In this document: positions 1 to 5,554 of the stretch, piece after piece
Layout of the letters: every line of letters starts with the position of its first letter
Numbering within the stretch: the stretch's first letter is position 1
From: CAZAIO01 sp964485235
GTDB taxonomy: Bacteria; Chloroflexota; Dehalococcoidia; GIF9; UBA5629
NCBI GenBank assembly: GCA_964485235.1
Contig: CAZAIO010000145.1
Coordinates: 1 to 5,567, forward strand
Reading direction: 5' to 3'
Length of the DNA: 5,567 bases
The notes under the pieces: model-generated
Told to the model about the DNA's origin: nothing
Databases searched by the model: none
What the model saw: the letters and a program-made list of their open reading frames with translations, nothing else
Translations under genes and position numbers: made by a program

Positions 1-51
1 ACCTTGACCTCCCCTGGGAGCGGACGGACAAAGCTGAGATTATCCGGAAAG

Positions 52-61
52 AGGCCGGCCT
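52..61. repeat. Perfect 10-bp palindrome AGGCCGGCCT
   Basis: A perfect GC-rich palindrome lies about 20 bases upstream of the -35 box and is followed by TTTAATAAAG. It could be an operator, or the remnant of a terminator of an upstream gene outside the window, but the stem has no room for a proper loop. Nothing else in bases 1-79 is recognised. Confidence 0.25.
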
Positions 62-79
62 TTAATAAAGAGCATCCTC

Positions 80-107
80 TTGAATTGGTCTTGGGGAAGC
101 GTATAAT
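80..107 (+). promoter_or_regulatory. Sigma-70-like promoter of the mutase-isomerase operon
   Basis: A -35-like TTGAAT (80-85) and a perfect -10 TATAAT (102-107) are separated by 16 bases. Transcription would start near 114, leaving a leader of about 75 bases before the ATG at 189. No other hexamer pair this good is seen upstream of the operon. The assignment rests on consensus match only. Confidence 0.7.
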
Positions 108-188
108 AAGAGATTGTAAGCGGGACAAGGGCCCGTTGACCTTTATATTCCATTGTACCGGAAGGCCGGTATGCGAGAAAGGAGCGGG

Positions 189-1613
189 ATGACCGATAAA
201 ATTTCATTCGGTACCGATGGCTGGCGGGCGGTTATCGCTGAGGACTTCACCTTCGATAATGTTCGTGCATGCGCACAGGGCGTAGCGGACTATCTGAAAA
301 AACATAAACTGACGGACAGGGGGCTGGTCATCGGGTATGATACCCGTTTCGCGTCGGAAGACTTTGCCGCTGCATGTGCAGAGGTGCTTGCCGGTAACGG
401 AATAAAAACATATCTCTGTGAAAAACAGGCGCCGACACCTGTGATCAGCTATACGGTCGTTGCGACCGGGTCCGCAGGGGCTATTATTATCACTGCAAGC
501 CATAATCCGGGCAAATGGAACGGCTTTAAATACAAAGACAGCGACGGCGCCAGTGCACCCACCGATATAGTCGCGGAGATCGAGCAACTTACCAACAAGG
601 CGCTCGCCCCGGGAGCGGTGAAAATTCTCCCGCTCGATGAAGGAAAAGCGAAGGGCTTAATAACGATCTACGATCCGGTACCTGTTTATACCCGACAGGT
701 CGAACGGCTTGTCGACCTCCCTTCGATACGGCAAAAGAAACTAAAAATCATCGACGACTCCATGTACGGGGCAGGTATAGGCTATTTCAGGGCGCTTCTG
801 GAAAAAGGGGACCTGGAAATTATCGAGATAAATGCCGAAAGGAACCCCATATTCCCCGGAATTCAGCCGGAGCCGATCGCTAAGAACCTCGAAAAACTGT
901 CCCTCATGATGAAAGAGCTTATGGCTGATGTCGGCCTGGCAACGGACGGTGATGCCGACCGTATAGGAGTAATGGATGAAAACGGCGTATTTCTCACGCA
1001 GCACCAGGTGTTTGCGCTGCTCGCGCTCTATTTACTCGAAGTGAAGGGGGAACGGGGGCCGTTGATAAAAAGCCTGTGCTCGACGGATATGATCGACCTG
1101 CTGGGGAAACTGTACGATGTGCCTGTATATGAGACCAAGGTCGGCTTTAAATATGTGGCGCCGCTCATGATTGAAAAAGATGCACTCATAGGCGGCGAAG
1201 AGAGCGGCGGCTACGGCTTTCGCGGCCATGTACCGGAACGCGACGGCGTGCTGGCAGGCCTCTATTTTCTGGACCTCATGATCAAGACGGGCAAGACGCC
1301 CTCACAGCTCGTTGACTTTTTATACAGCAAGGTCGGGCCGCACTATTATGACCGGTACGACCTGCACTATACTGAAAAGCAGCATAAAACGCTGCTCGAC
1401 AAGATTACCGGAGGTCATATCGATTCAATTGCAGATATCCCTGTAAGGGAAGTGCAGACAACCGACGGCTATAAATATAAACTTACCGATGAGTCCTGGC
1501 TGCTCCTGCGCTTCTCCGGCACCGAGCCGCTCCTCAGGGTGTACGCGGAAGCCCGCAGCCCGGAGCAGGTCACCCGACTTCTGGAGAGTGGTAAAAAATT
1601 GCTGGGGGTGTAA
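189..1613 (+). CDS. Phosphoglucomutase/phosphomannomutase (alpha-D-phosphohexomutase family)
   Basis: This 474-residue cytoplasmic enzyme should interconvert hexose-1-phosphate and hexose-6-phosphate through a phosphoserine, with Mg2+ and a glucose-1,6-bisphosphate intermediate. All four family signatures are present in order: N-terminal FGTDGWRA (about 7-14); active-site loop TASHNP with the phosphoserine at Ser104; metal-binding DGDADR at 253-258; sugar-specificity loop GGEESGGYGF from 335; and phosphate-binding loop RFSGTEP at 441-447. The length is typical (about 450-480). An in-frame ATG at 153 would add 12 residues, but the ATG at 189 is preferred because AAAGGAG (178-184) lies just before it and the conserved FGTDGWR begins right after it. 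It is first in an operon, four bases before the isomerase gene, and is served by the promoter at 80-107. Whether glucose, mannose or both are preferred cannot be read from the motifs; the neighbouring dual-specificity isomerase makes broad use plausible. Confidence 0.95.
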   Translation: MTDKISFGTDGWRAVIAEDFTFDNVRACAQGVADYLKKHKLTDRGLVIGYDTRFASEDFAAACAEVLAGNGIKTYLCEKQAPTPVISYTVVATGSAGAIIITASHNPGKWNGFKYKDSDGASAPTDIVAEIEQLTNKALAPGAVKILPLDEGKAKGLITIYDPVPVYTRQVERLVDLPSIRQKKLKIIDDSMYGAGIGYFRALLEKGDLEIIEINAERNPIFPGIQPEPIAKNLEKLSLMMKELMADVGLATDGDADRIGVMDENGVFLTQHQVFALLALYLLEVKGERGPLIKSLCSTDMIDLLGKLYDVPVYETKVGFKYVAPLMIEKDALIGGEESGGYGFRGHVPERDGVLAGLYFLDLMIKTGKTPSQLVDFLYSKVGPHYYDRYDLHYTEKQHKTLLDKITGGHIDSIADIPVREVQTTDGYKYKLTDESWLLLRFSGTEPLLRVYAEARSPEQVTRLLESGKKLLGV

Positions 1614-1617
1614 AGCC

Positions 1618-2682
1618 ATGAGCAACCTCGATGATGTGTCGGTATACGGGCAAATGGATCCCGCCGATATGCGGGGACAGGTCCGCGGCCTGCCGAAGCA
1701 GTGCCATAAAGCATGGCAAAAGGCGCTGGAATTCGATCTGCCTTCGGATTATAAGGACGTGGATAAAGTAGTTGTCCTTGGTATGGGAGGCTCGGCGATC
1801 GGCGGCGACCTGGTACGCAGCCTTGTTTCCGGTGAAGGGAAAGCAGTTATATCGATCAACCGTGACTATGACCTGCCTGCCTTTGTCGACGACCGGACAC
1901 TGGTCATTGCATCGAGCTATTCCGGCAACACCGAAGAGACGCTTTCCGCTTTCGGGCAGGCGCTCAATACAGGATGTAAAAAACTTGCGATTACCACCGG
2001 CGGCACGCTCAAGAAAATGGCAAAGGAAGCCCGCGTGCCCGTTTTTACTATCGAACAAGTTTCTTCTCCCAGGGCTGCGCTGGGTTACAGTTTCATGCCG
2101 CTGCTCGCTTTCCTGAAAGGACTGTCCCTTGTGGACGACAGCCATTTCGATGTGGAAGATATGATAGACAAACTGGAAGAGATGAACGGCAGGCTGAATG
2201 TCACTGTTCCCGCGACGGAAAACGAAGCCAAGCAGCTTGCCCTTGAGATGCACGGTAAACTCGTGGTCGTATATGGAGCGGGTATCCTCTCGGAGGTAGC
2301 CCACCGCTGGAAAACACAGATCAACGAGAACGGCAAAGCGTGGGCGGTATACGACACGCTGCCGGAGCTCAACCACAACTCCGTGGTCGGCTATCCCTTC
2401 CCGGACGATATCGCACGGGACCTCTACCTGATAATGCTCCAGGCTCCCTCGCTGCACCCCCGAATCATGGTGCGGTACAGGATAACCACCGAGCTCTTGG
2501 AGCAGCGGAATATCACTCCCCGGATTGTGACCGGCGAAGGCGATGATACGCTCAGCCAGATGATGAGCGCGCTATTCATCGGCGACTGGGCGAGTTTCTA
2601 CCTGGCGGTCCTCTACGACATCGATCCCACCCCTGTAAAGACTATCGACTATCTTAAAAAACGCCTCAGCGAAGTTGAATAG
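1618..2682 (+). CDS. Bifunctional phosphoglucose/phosphomannose isomerase
   Basis: This 354-residue protein of the SIS-fold PGI/PMI family should interconvert glucose-6-P, fructose-6-P and mannose-6-P in the cytoplasm. The family is known from archaea such as Pyrobaculum and from scattered bacteria, and is distinct from classical PGI (about 550 residues) and from zinc-dependent ManA. Visible features are: the SIS glycine loop GMGGSAIGGD at 55-64; the sugar-phosphate-binding SYSGNTEE at 100-107; PRAALGYS with Arg152; a C-terminal isomerase domain with KTQINENGKAWA and PELNHN (Glu250, His253), the probable catalytic region; and a closing DPTPVKTIDYLKKRL. The open frame extends upstream to 1489 inside the mutase gene. 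The ATG at 1618 is chosen because GGGGGTG (1604-1610) is a suitable ribosome binding site and the gap to the mutase stop is only four bases, pointing to translational coupling. It is slightly longer than the 302-residue Pyrobaculum enzyme, as bacterial members often are. A repeat-derived hairpin with a T run follows 26 bases after the stop. Confidence 0.93.
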   Translation: MSNLDDVSVYGQMDPADMRGQVRGLPKQCHKAWQKALEFDLPSDYKDVDKVVVLGMGGSAIGGDLVRSLVSGEGKAVISINRDYDLPAFVDDRTLVIASSYSGNTEETLSAFGQALNTGCKKLAITTGGTLKKMAKEARVPVFTIEQVSSPRAALGYSFMPLLAFLKGLSLVDDSHFDVEDMIDKLEEMNGRLNVTVPATENEAKQLALEMHGKLVVVYGAGILSEVAHRWKTQINENGKAWAVYDTLPELNHNSVVGYPFPDDIARDLYLIMLQAPSLHPRIMVRYRITTELLEQRNITPRIVTGEGDDTLSQMMSALFIGDWASFYLAVLYDIDPTPVKTIDYLKKRLSEVE

Positions 2683-2704
2683 CCTCATATATTATATTGT
2701 ATGT

Positions 2705-2764
2705 GCAGGGGCAACCCTCTGTGGTTGCCCTTTTCTCCGGGCGGGCACAGGGACCCGCCCCTAC
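2705..2764 (+). repeat. 60-bp two-hairpin dispersed repeat, copy 1
   Basis: The element has near-perfect terminal inverted repeats, GCAGGGGC (2705-2712) and GCCCCTAC (2757-2764). It contains two hairpins. The first pairs GGGCAACC (2709-2716) with GGTTGCCC (2723-2730). The second pairs GGGCGGG (2739-2745) with CCCGCCC (2754-2760) around an 8-base loop. It aligns without gaps to 5274-5333, matching at 50 of 60 positions. The design resembles REP doublets (BIME/REPIN), though no transposase is present here. Confidence 0.85.
2709..2734 (+). terminator. Possible rho-independent terminator of the mutase-isomerase operon
   Basis: An 8-bp stem (2709-2716 with 2723-2730, six G:C pairs, 6-base loop) is directly followed by TTTT (2731-2734), and starts 26 bases after the isomerase stop. 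Position and form suit an intrinsic terminator. The T run is short, and the hairpin is the first half of a dispersed repeat; the other copy has GGTT in place of TTTT. It may therefore be a repeat co-opted as a terminator. Confidence 0.45.
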
Positions 2765-2811
2765 AAAATTACCGCCTTATTTTTACCGGGACATCACGGC
2801 GTTATGGGGGA

Positions 2812-2836
2812 GTTACTCCGATTTTATCGGGGTGAC
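2812..2836. repeat. 25-bp imperfect palindrome with TTT loop
   Basis: GTTACTCCGAT (2812-2822) and ATCGGGGTGAC (2826-2836) form an 11-bp stem with two T-G wobble pairs around a TTT loop. It is not followed by a T run on the plus strand. A related, decayed sequence (GGTGACCCGATAAAACGG) occurs in reverse orientation near 5486-5503, so it is probably another dispersed repeat type. Confidence 0.55.
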
Positions 2837-2886
2837 CCCACCCTTTCCTTGTCTCCGTTTGGCTGTAACACAGCAGACCAATGTAA

Positions 2887-2908
2887 GGGCGTACCTTCAG
2901 GTGCGCCC
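2887..2908 (+). repeat. 22-bp palindromic repeat, copy 1
   Basis: GGGCGTACCT (2887-2896) pairs with AGGTGCGCCC (2899-2908), with one T-G wobble and a tiny central loop. It is preceded by GTAA at 2883-2886, resembling the GTAG that flanks other repeats here. Related copies are at 3056-3077 and, inverted, at 5429-5450. Confidence 0.75.
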
Positions 2909-2934
2909 GGGGTCGGGACGGTTATTTTGAGAGA

Positions 2935-2954
2935 GTCATCTCGCGTCGAGTGAC
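2935..2954. repeat. Small hairpin with bulged T
   Basis: GTCA-T-CTCG (2935-2943) pairs with CGAG-TGAC (2947-2954) around CGT, leaving T2939 bulged. It is an 8-bp stem of unknown role, perhaps a decayed palindromic repeat. Confidence 0.35.
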
Positions 2955-3055
2955 CTAACTAAGGGCATGAATCGGACGCATTTATCAGGTTCCGCCTCAA
3001 TCATCTTCCCCTGTCACGGAAGAAAACAGAGGACTTCGGGATTGGAAATCCGGAT

Positions 3056-3077
3056 GGGGGTATCTTTAGATGCCCCC
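3056..3077 (+). repeat. 22-bp palindromic repeat, copy 2
   Basis: GGGGGTATCT (3056-3065) pairs with AGATGCCCCC (3068-3077). The same T-G wobble is kept at positions 6 and 17 as in the copy at 2887-2908. Five positions differ between the two copies; four of them form two compensating base-pair exchanges. Confidence 0.75.
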
Positions 3078-3089
3078 TTATTTACCATC

Positions 3090-3229
3090 TGTCACTGCGA
3101 GGAGCCCCGATATGTCGGGGAACATCGGGACGACGCGGCAGTCTCATGGAATGAAAACAGAGATTACTTCGCCTCCCGACTCGAAGATCCCGATTAAATC
3201 GGGAGGGTCGGGATGGTCTCGCAATGACA
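3090..3229. mobile_element. 140-bp non-coding element with TGTCAYTGCGAG terminal inverted repeats (MITE-like)
   Basis: The ends are TGTCACTGCGAG (3090-3101) and CTCGCAATGACA (3218-3229), complementary at 11 of 12 positions. Inside are a hairpin CCCCGA-TATG-TCGGGG (3105-3120), an almost perfect palindrome TCCCGATT/AATCGGGA (3188-3204), and a competing pair CCTCCCGA (3172-3179) with TCGGGAGG (3199-3206). The TGTCATTGCGAG...CTCGCAATGACA form is a familiar dispersed repeat in environmental bacterial genomes. No open frame of its own is credible, so any movement would need enzymes supplied from elsewhere. No obvious target-site duplication is seen. Confidence 0.7.
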
Positions 3230-3325
3230 TTTCTTTGGAACGCAACCGGCACGGCACCGGTGACCGCGGAGGCAGGCAGGACTGCCGGTATGAATATTCC
3301 TTTCCGGCAACCTCTTGAAAAAGCA

Positions 3326-3334
3326 TGCTATAAT
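3326..3334 (+). promoter_or_regulatory. Extended -10 promoter of the phosphorylase gene
   Basis: TGCTATAAT combines the TGn extension (3326-3328) with a perfect TATAAT (3329-3334). No good -35 hexamer lies 16-18 bases upstream (GGCAAC at 3306-3311), which is typical of extended -10 promoters; the TTGAAA at 3315-3320 is only 8 bases away and too close. Transcription would start near 3341, giving a leader of about 116 bases. Confidence 0.65.
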
Positions 3335-3363
3335 CATCGTAGCACCATGTACCGGAATATCGG

Positions 3364-3381
3364 GCACAGATAACTGCACAG
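3364..3381 (+). promoter_or_regulatory. Direct repeat GCACAG x2 in the phosphorylase leader
   Basis: GCACAG occurs at 3364-3369 and 3376-3381, a spacing of 12 bases, shortly after the presumed transcription start. It could be a pair of operator half-sites, but two hexamers can coincide by chance. Confidence 0.2.
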
Positions 3382-3442
3382 GGCCATTTTTATCGTCGCG
3401 CCGCGCAATGAAACACATGTTAACCTTGAGCGAATAATGAAC

Positions 3443-3447
3443 GGAGG
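3443..3447 (+). promoter_or_regulatory. Ribosome binding site GGAGG of the phosphorylase gene
   Basis: A strong Shine-Dalgarno GGAGG sits nine bases before the ATG at 3457 and fixes that start. Confidence 0.85.
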
Positions 3448-3456
3448 TTTAAGAAT

Positions 3457-5184
3457 ATGAAGTTCTCCAGACCGGAGCACGAAAGACCACTCGTTGTCTA
3501 TTTTTCCATGGAAGTCGGGCTGGAGTCCGAGATGCCTACCTATAGCGGAGGCCTGGGCGTGCTTGCCGGAGATTACCTTCATGCTGCCGCGGACCTCGGC
3601 ATGCAGGTCACCGGCGTTACGCTGCTCTATCATAAAGGATATTTCCGGCAGCACCTGGACGAGTACGGCAACCAGAGCGAGAGCCCGGAAATCTGGGAGC
3701 CGGAGAAGTTCCTGGAGCCGCTGACTGCGAGGACTGCCGTGACGATAGAGGGCAGGACTGTCCATATACGCTCCTGGCGATATACTATACAGGGGGTAAC
3801 CGGTTCCACGGTACCGGTCTATTTTCTGGATACTGACCTGCCGGAGAATAGCGACTATGACCGGACGCTCACCGACTATCTGTATGGAGGGGATTCCTAT
3901 TACCGTATGTGCCAGGAGATCGTGTTGGGCTTCGGCGGTATCCTGATGTTGCGTGAACTGGGATATGATGAAGTGCATGTCTACCATATGAATGAAGGGC
4001 ATTCCGCGTTTCTCGGCCTTGCGCTGCTCGATGAAGCGGCCGAAGGCGAACTGACACAGCAGGAGACCATGTCGCACATTGAAGCTGTAAGGCAGCACTG
4101 CGTATTTACAACTCACACGCCTGTCCCCGCGGGGCAGGACCAGTTTGCCGCGGACACGGTATGGAGAGCGCTCGGCAAAAGGCATGCGGGACTTCTTGAA
4201 AAAGCCGGCTGCTTCCTGGACGGGACGTTGAACATGACTCACATGGCGCTTGTCTTCTCCAGCTACATAAACGGAGTCTCGATGCGCCACGAGGAGATAT
4301 CGCGCGGCATGTTTCCTGCCTATCCTATCAACTCCGTCACGAACGGAGTCTATTCCCTCGCGTGGACTGCGCTCCCCTTTCAACAGCTTTATGACAAACA
4401 TATACCGGAATGGCGTCACGATAATCTCTATTTACGCTATGCCATCGGCATACCGCTGTCGGAGATCCGGCAGGCGCATGTATTTACGAAGCGGGAGCTG
4501 TTATCCGAGGTGGAGCGCCGGAGTGGAGTGACACTCGATCAAGGAGTGCTGACTATCGGTTTCGCCCGGCGGGCAACCGCATACAAGCGGGCAAACCTGC
4601 TCTTCGCCGACATCGACCGCCTGAAAGCGATAGCCGCTCAGGCAGGGCCGATTCAGGTCATTTATGCCGGAAAAGCCCATCCACGGGACGGTGGTGGAAA
4701 GGATATGATCCGCGCTATTTTTAATGCCGCTTTGGCTCTGAAAGACAGCGTAAAAGTAGTATATCTGGAAGAGTACGATATCGCGCTTGCGAAGCTCATG
4801 GTCGCCGGTGTGGATGTGTGGCTCAACACGCCGTTGAAGCCGGAGGAAGCATCGGGCACCAGCGGAATGAAAGCCGCCCTGAACGGAGTGCCCAGCCTGA
4901 GCGTTCTTGACGGATGGTGGGTGGAGGGATGTTTCAATGGCGTGACCGGCTGGTCGATCGGCGAAAGATGGGAAGCGGAAAGTGATCCTGCAAAAGAAAT
5001 CAGTTCTCTCTATGATAAATTGAAGAATATCATCGTCCCGATGTATTATAATCGTCCGGATGAGTTTGCCGGAGTGATGCGTTCGGCGATTGCGATCAAC
5101 GGCTCCTATTACAATGCGGAACGCATGGCGCTGCAATATTATGAGAATGCCTATTCCGAACGCTTGCGGGAAAATACGACGTAG
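3457..5184 (+). CDS. glgP: Alpha-glucan (glycogen/maltodextrin) phosphorylase, short form, GT35
   Basis: This 575-residue PLP enzyme should cleave alpha-1,4-glucan with phosphate to give glucose-1-phosphate in the cytoplasm. The N-terminus carries YFSMEVGLESEMPTYSGGLG (15-34), typical of the alpha-glucan family phosphorylases. NEGH (179-182) and THTPVPAG (219-226) follow in the first Rossmann half. In the second half, RRATAYKR holds Arg372 and Lys377, matching phosphate-binding Arg569 and Lys574 of muscle phosphorylase, then AGKAHP at 404-409. EASGTSGMK (464-472) aligns with EASGTGNMK, making Lys472 the PLP Schiff-base lysine and Glu464 the sugar-binding glutamate. It is much shorter than classical GlgP (about 800-850) and lacks the DUF3417 N-terminal domain of the Thermotoga/Mycobacterium type, but the core looks complete. 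The TNGVH motif common in this subfamily reads TNGVY (Tyr299). It is monocistronic, with its own extended -10 promoter and repeats on both sides. Its product is the substrate of the mutase encoded upstream. Confidence 0.92.
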   Translation: MKFSRPEHERPLVVYFSMEVGLESEMPTYSGGLGVLAGDYLHAAADLGMQVTGVTLLYHKGYFRQHLDEYGNQSESPEIWEPEKFLEPLTARTAVTIEGRTVHIRSWRYTIQGVTGSTVPVYFLDTDLPENSDYDRTLTDYLYGGDSYYRMCQEIVLGFGGILMLRELGYDEVHVYHMNEGHSAFLGLALLDEAAEGELTQQETMSHIEAVRQHCVFTTHTPVPAGQDQFAADTVWRALGKRHAGLLEKAGCFLDGTLNMTHMALVFSSYINGVSMRHEEISRGMFPAYPINSVTNGVYSLAWTALPFQQLYDKHIPEWRHDNLYLRYAIGIPLSEIRQAHVFTKRELLSEVERRSGVTLDQGVLTIGFARRATAYKRANLLFADIDRLKAIAAQAGPIQVIYAGKAHPRDGGGKDMIRAIFNAALALKDSVKVVYLEEYDIALAKLMVAGVDVWLNTPLKPEEASGTSGMKAALNGVPSLSVLDGWWVEGCFNGVTGWSIGERWEAESDPAKEISSLYDKLKNIIVPMYYNRPDEFAGVMRSAIAINGSYYNAERMALQYYENAYSERLRENTT

Positions 5185-5242
5185 ACCGGCTTGATCCGCA
5201 CATCGGAGTTTGGACTGCATATCGCACCGGTAAAGGTTTATT

Positions 5243-5270
5243 TAGGTGCCGCCTGCGTCAGGTGGCCCTA
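5243..5270. repeat. 28-bp hairpin 58 bases after the phosphorylase gene
   Basis: TAGG-T-GCCGCCTG (5243-5255) pairs with CAGGTGGC-CCTA (5259-5270) around CGT, with one bulged T and one G-T wobble. It may end the phosphorylase transcript or protect its 3' end, but only TT follows the stem, so intrinsic termination is uncertain. It abuts the 60-bp repeat three bases later. Confidence 0.5.
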
Positions 5271-5273
5271 TTC

Positions 5274-5333
5274 GTAGGGGCAATCCCCTGTGATTGCCCG
5301 GTTATAGGGGCGGGCACGGGGACCCGCCCCTAC
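5274..5333 (+). repeat. 60-bp two-hairpin dispersed repeat, copy 2
   Basis: Terminal repeats GTAGGGGC (5274-5281) and GCCCCTAC (5326-5333) are perfect. Hairpin one pairs GGGCAATC (5278-5285) with GATTGCCC (5292-5299). Hairpin two pairs 5305-5314 with 5323-5332, ten base pairs around an 8-base loop. It matches copy 1 at 50 of 60 positions in the same orientation. The C:G pair at 2715/2724 of copy 1 is T:A here (5284/5293), a compensating change. Confidence 0.87.
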
Positions 5334-5428
5334 GATGCGTACAGCATAACAAATGCAAAGACATAGCTTTGTCCGGTGGTGTGAAAATGTGTGTGTGTTA
5401 TAGTTTGCTGTTCGTCTCTCATCCCCCC

Positions 5429-5450
5429 GGACGCATCTAAAGATACGCCC
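5429..5450 (-). repeat. 22-bp palindromic repeat, inverted copy 3
   Basis: On the minus strand this reads GGGCGTATCT-TT-AGATGCGTCC, sharing the core ATCTTTAGAT with the copy at 3056-3077 and the GGGCG arm with that at 2887-2908. It is preceded on that strand by GTAG (5451-5454). The 13-base string CGCCCCTACGATG at 5446-5458 also occurs at 5325-5337, at the end of the 60-bp repeat, which links the two repeat types. Confidence 0.75.
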
Positions 5451-5554
5451 CTACGATGTTGTAATGAAAGACGATAGCATACTCAGGTGACCCGATAAAA
5501 CGGTAAAAAATGACATGCTGCCATTATAGGAACGATTAGTTTTAGATTATCCAT

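Larger units (their letters stand above)
2683..3314. other. Non-coding, repeat-rich intergenic region
   Basis: About 630 bases lie between the isomerase stop and the phosphorylase promoter. Several short open frames occur (60-92 codons), but they run through palindromic repeats, lack convincing ribosome binding sites and resemble no known protein. The region holds, in order, a 60-bp two-hairpin repeat, a 25-bp palindrome, a 22-bp palindrome, a small hairpin, a second 22-bp palindrome, and a 140-bp inverted-repeat element, each listed separately. Bases 3230-3314 contain short GC-rich inverted repeats (ACCGG 3245-3249 with CCGGT 3257-3261; GGCAG 3275-3279 with CTGCC 3282-3286) with no clear role. 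Confidence 0.8.

Noticed and set aside
153..188. Upstream ATG adding 12 residues to the mutase
   Set aside because: The ATG at 189 has AAAGGAG before it and places the conserved FGTDGWR at the usual distance from the N-terminus.
4..192. 62-codon open frame before the mutase gene
   Set aside because: It spans the promoter, has no ribosome binding site in view, overlaps the mutase start and resembles no known protein.
1489..1617. Upstream extension of the isomerase frame inside the mutase gene
   Set aside because: The extension is composition-driven, has no family similarity, and the ATG at 1618 has its own ribosome binding site.
1570..2457. Long minus-strand open frame (295 codons) opposite the isomerase
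   Set aside because: It is a shadow of a well-supported plus-strand gene, with no recognisable motifs.
2705..3229. CRISPR array
   Set aside because: The repeats are palindromic, differ in sequence and type, and are not evenly spaced with unique spacers; no cas gene is present.
2675..3318. Small open frames of 60-92 codons in the intergenic region
   Set aside because: They read through palindromic repeats, have no good ribosome binding sites and give low-complexity or Arg/Gly/Pro-rich peptides.
3315..3334. TTGAAA plus TATAAT as a classical promoter
   Set aside because: The spacer is only 8 bases, far below the 16-18 needed; the extended -10 reading is better.
3334..4419. Long minus-strand open frame (361 codons) opposite the phosphorylase
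   Set aside because: It is a shadow frame covering the promoter and the first half of a conserved gene, with no domain signatures.
5388..5398. TG dinucleotide run
   Set aside because: It is only eleven bases long and unremarkable without evidence of length variation.
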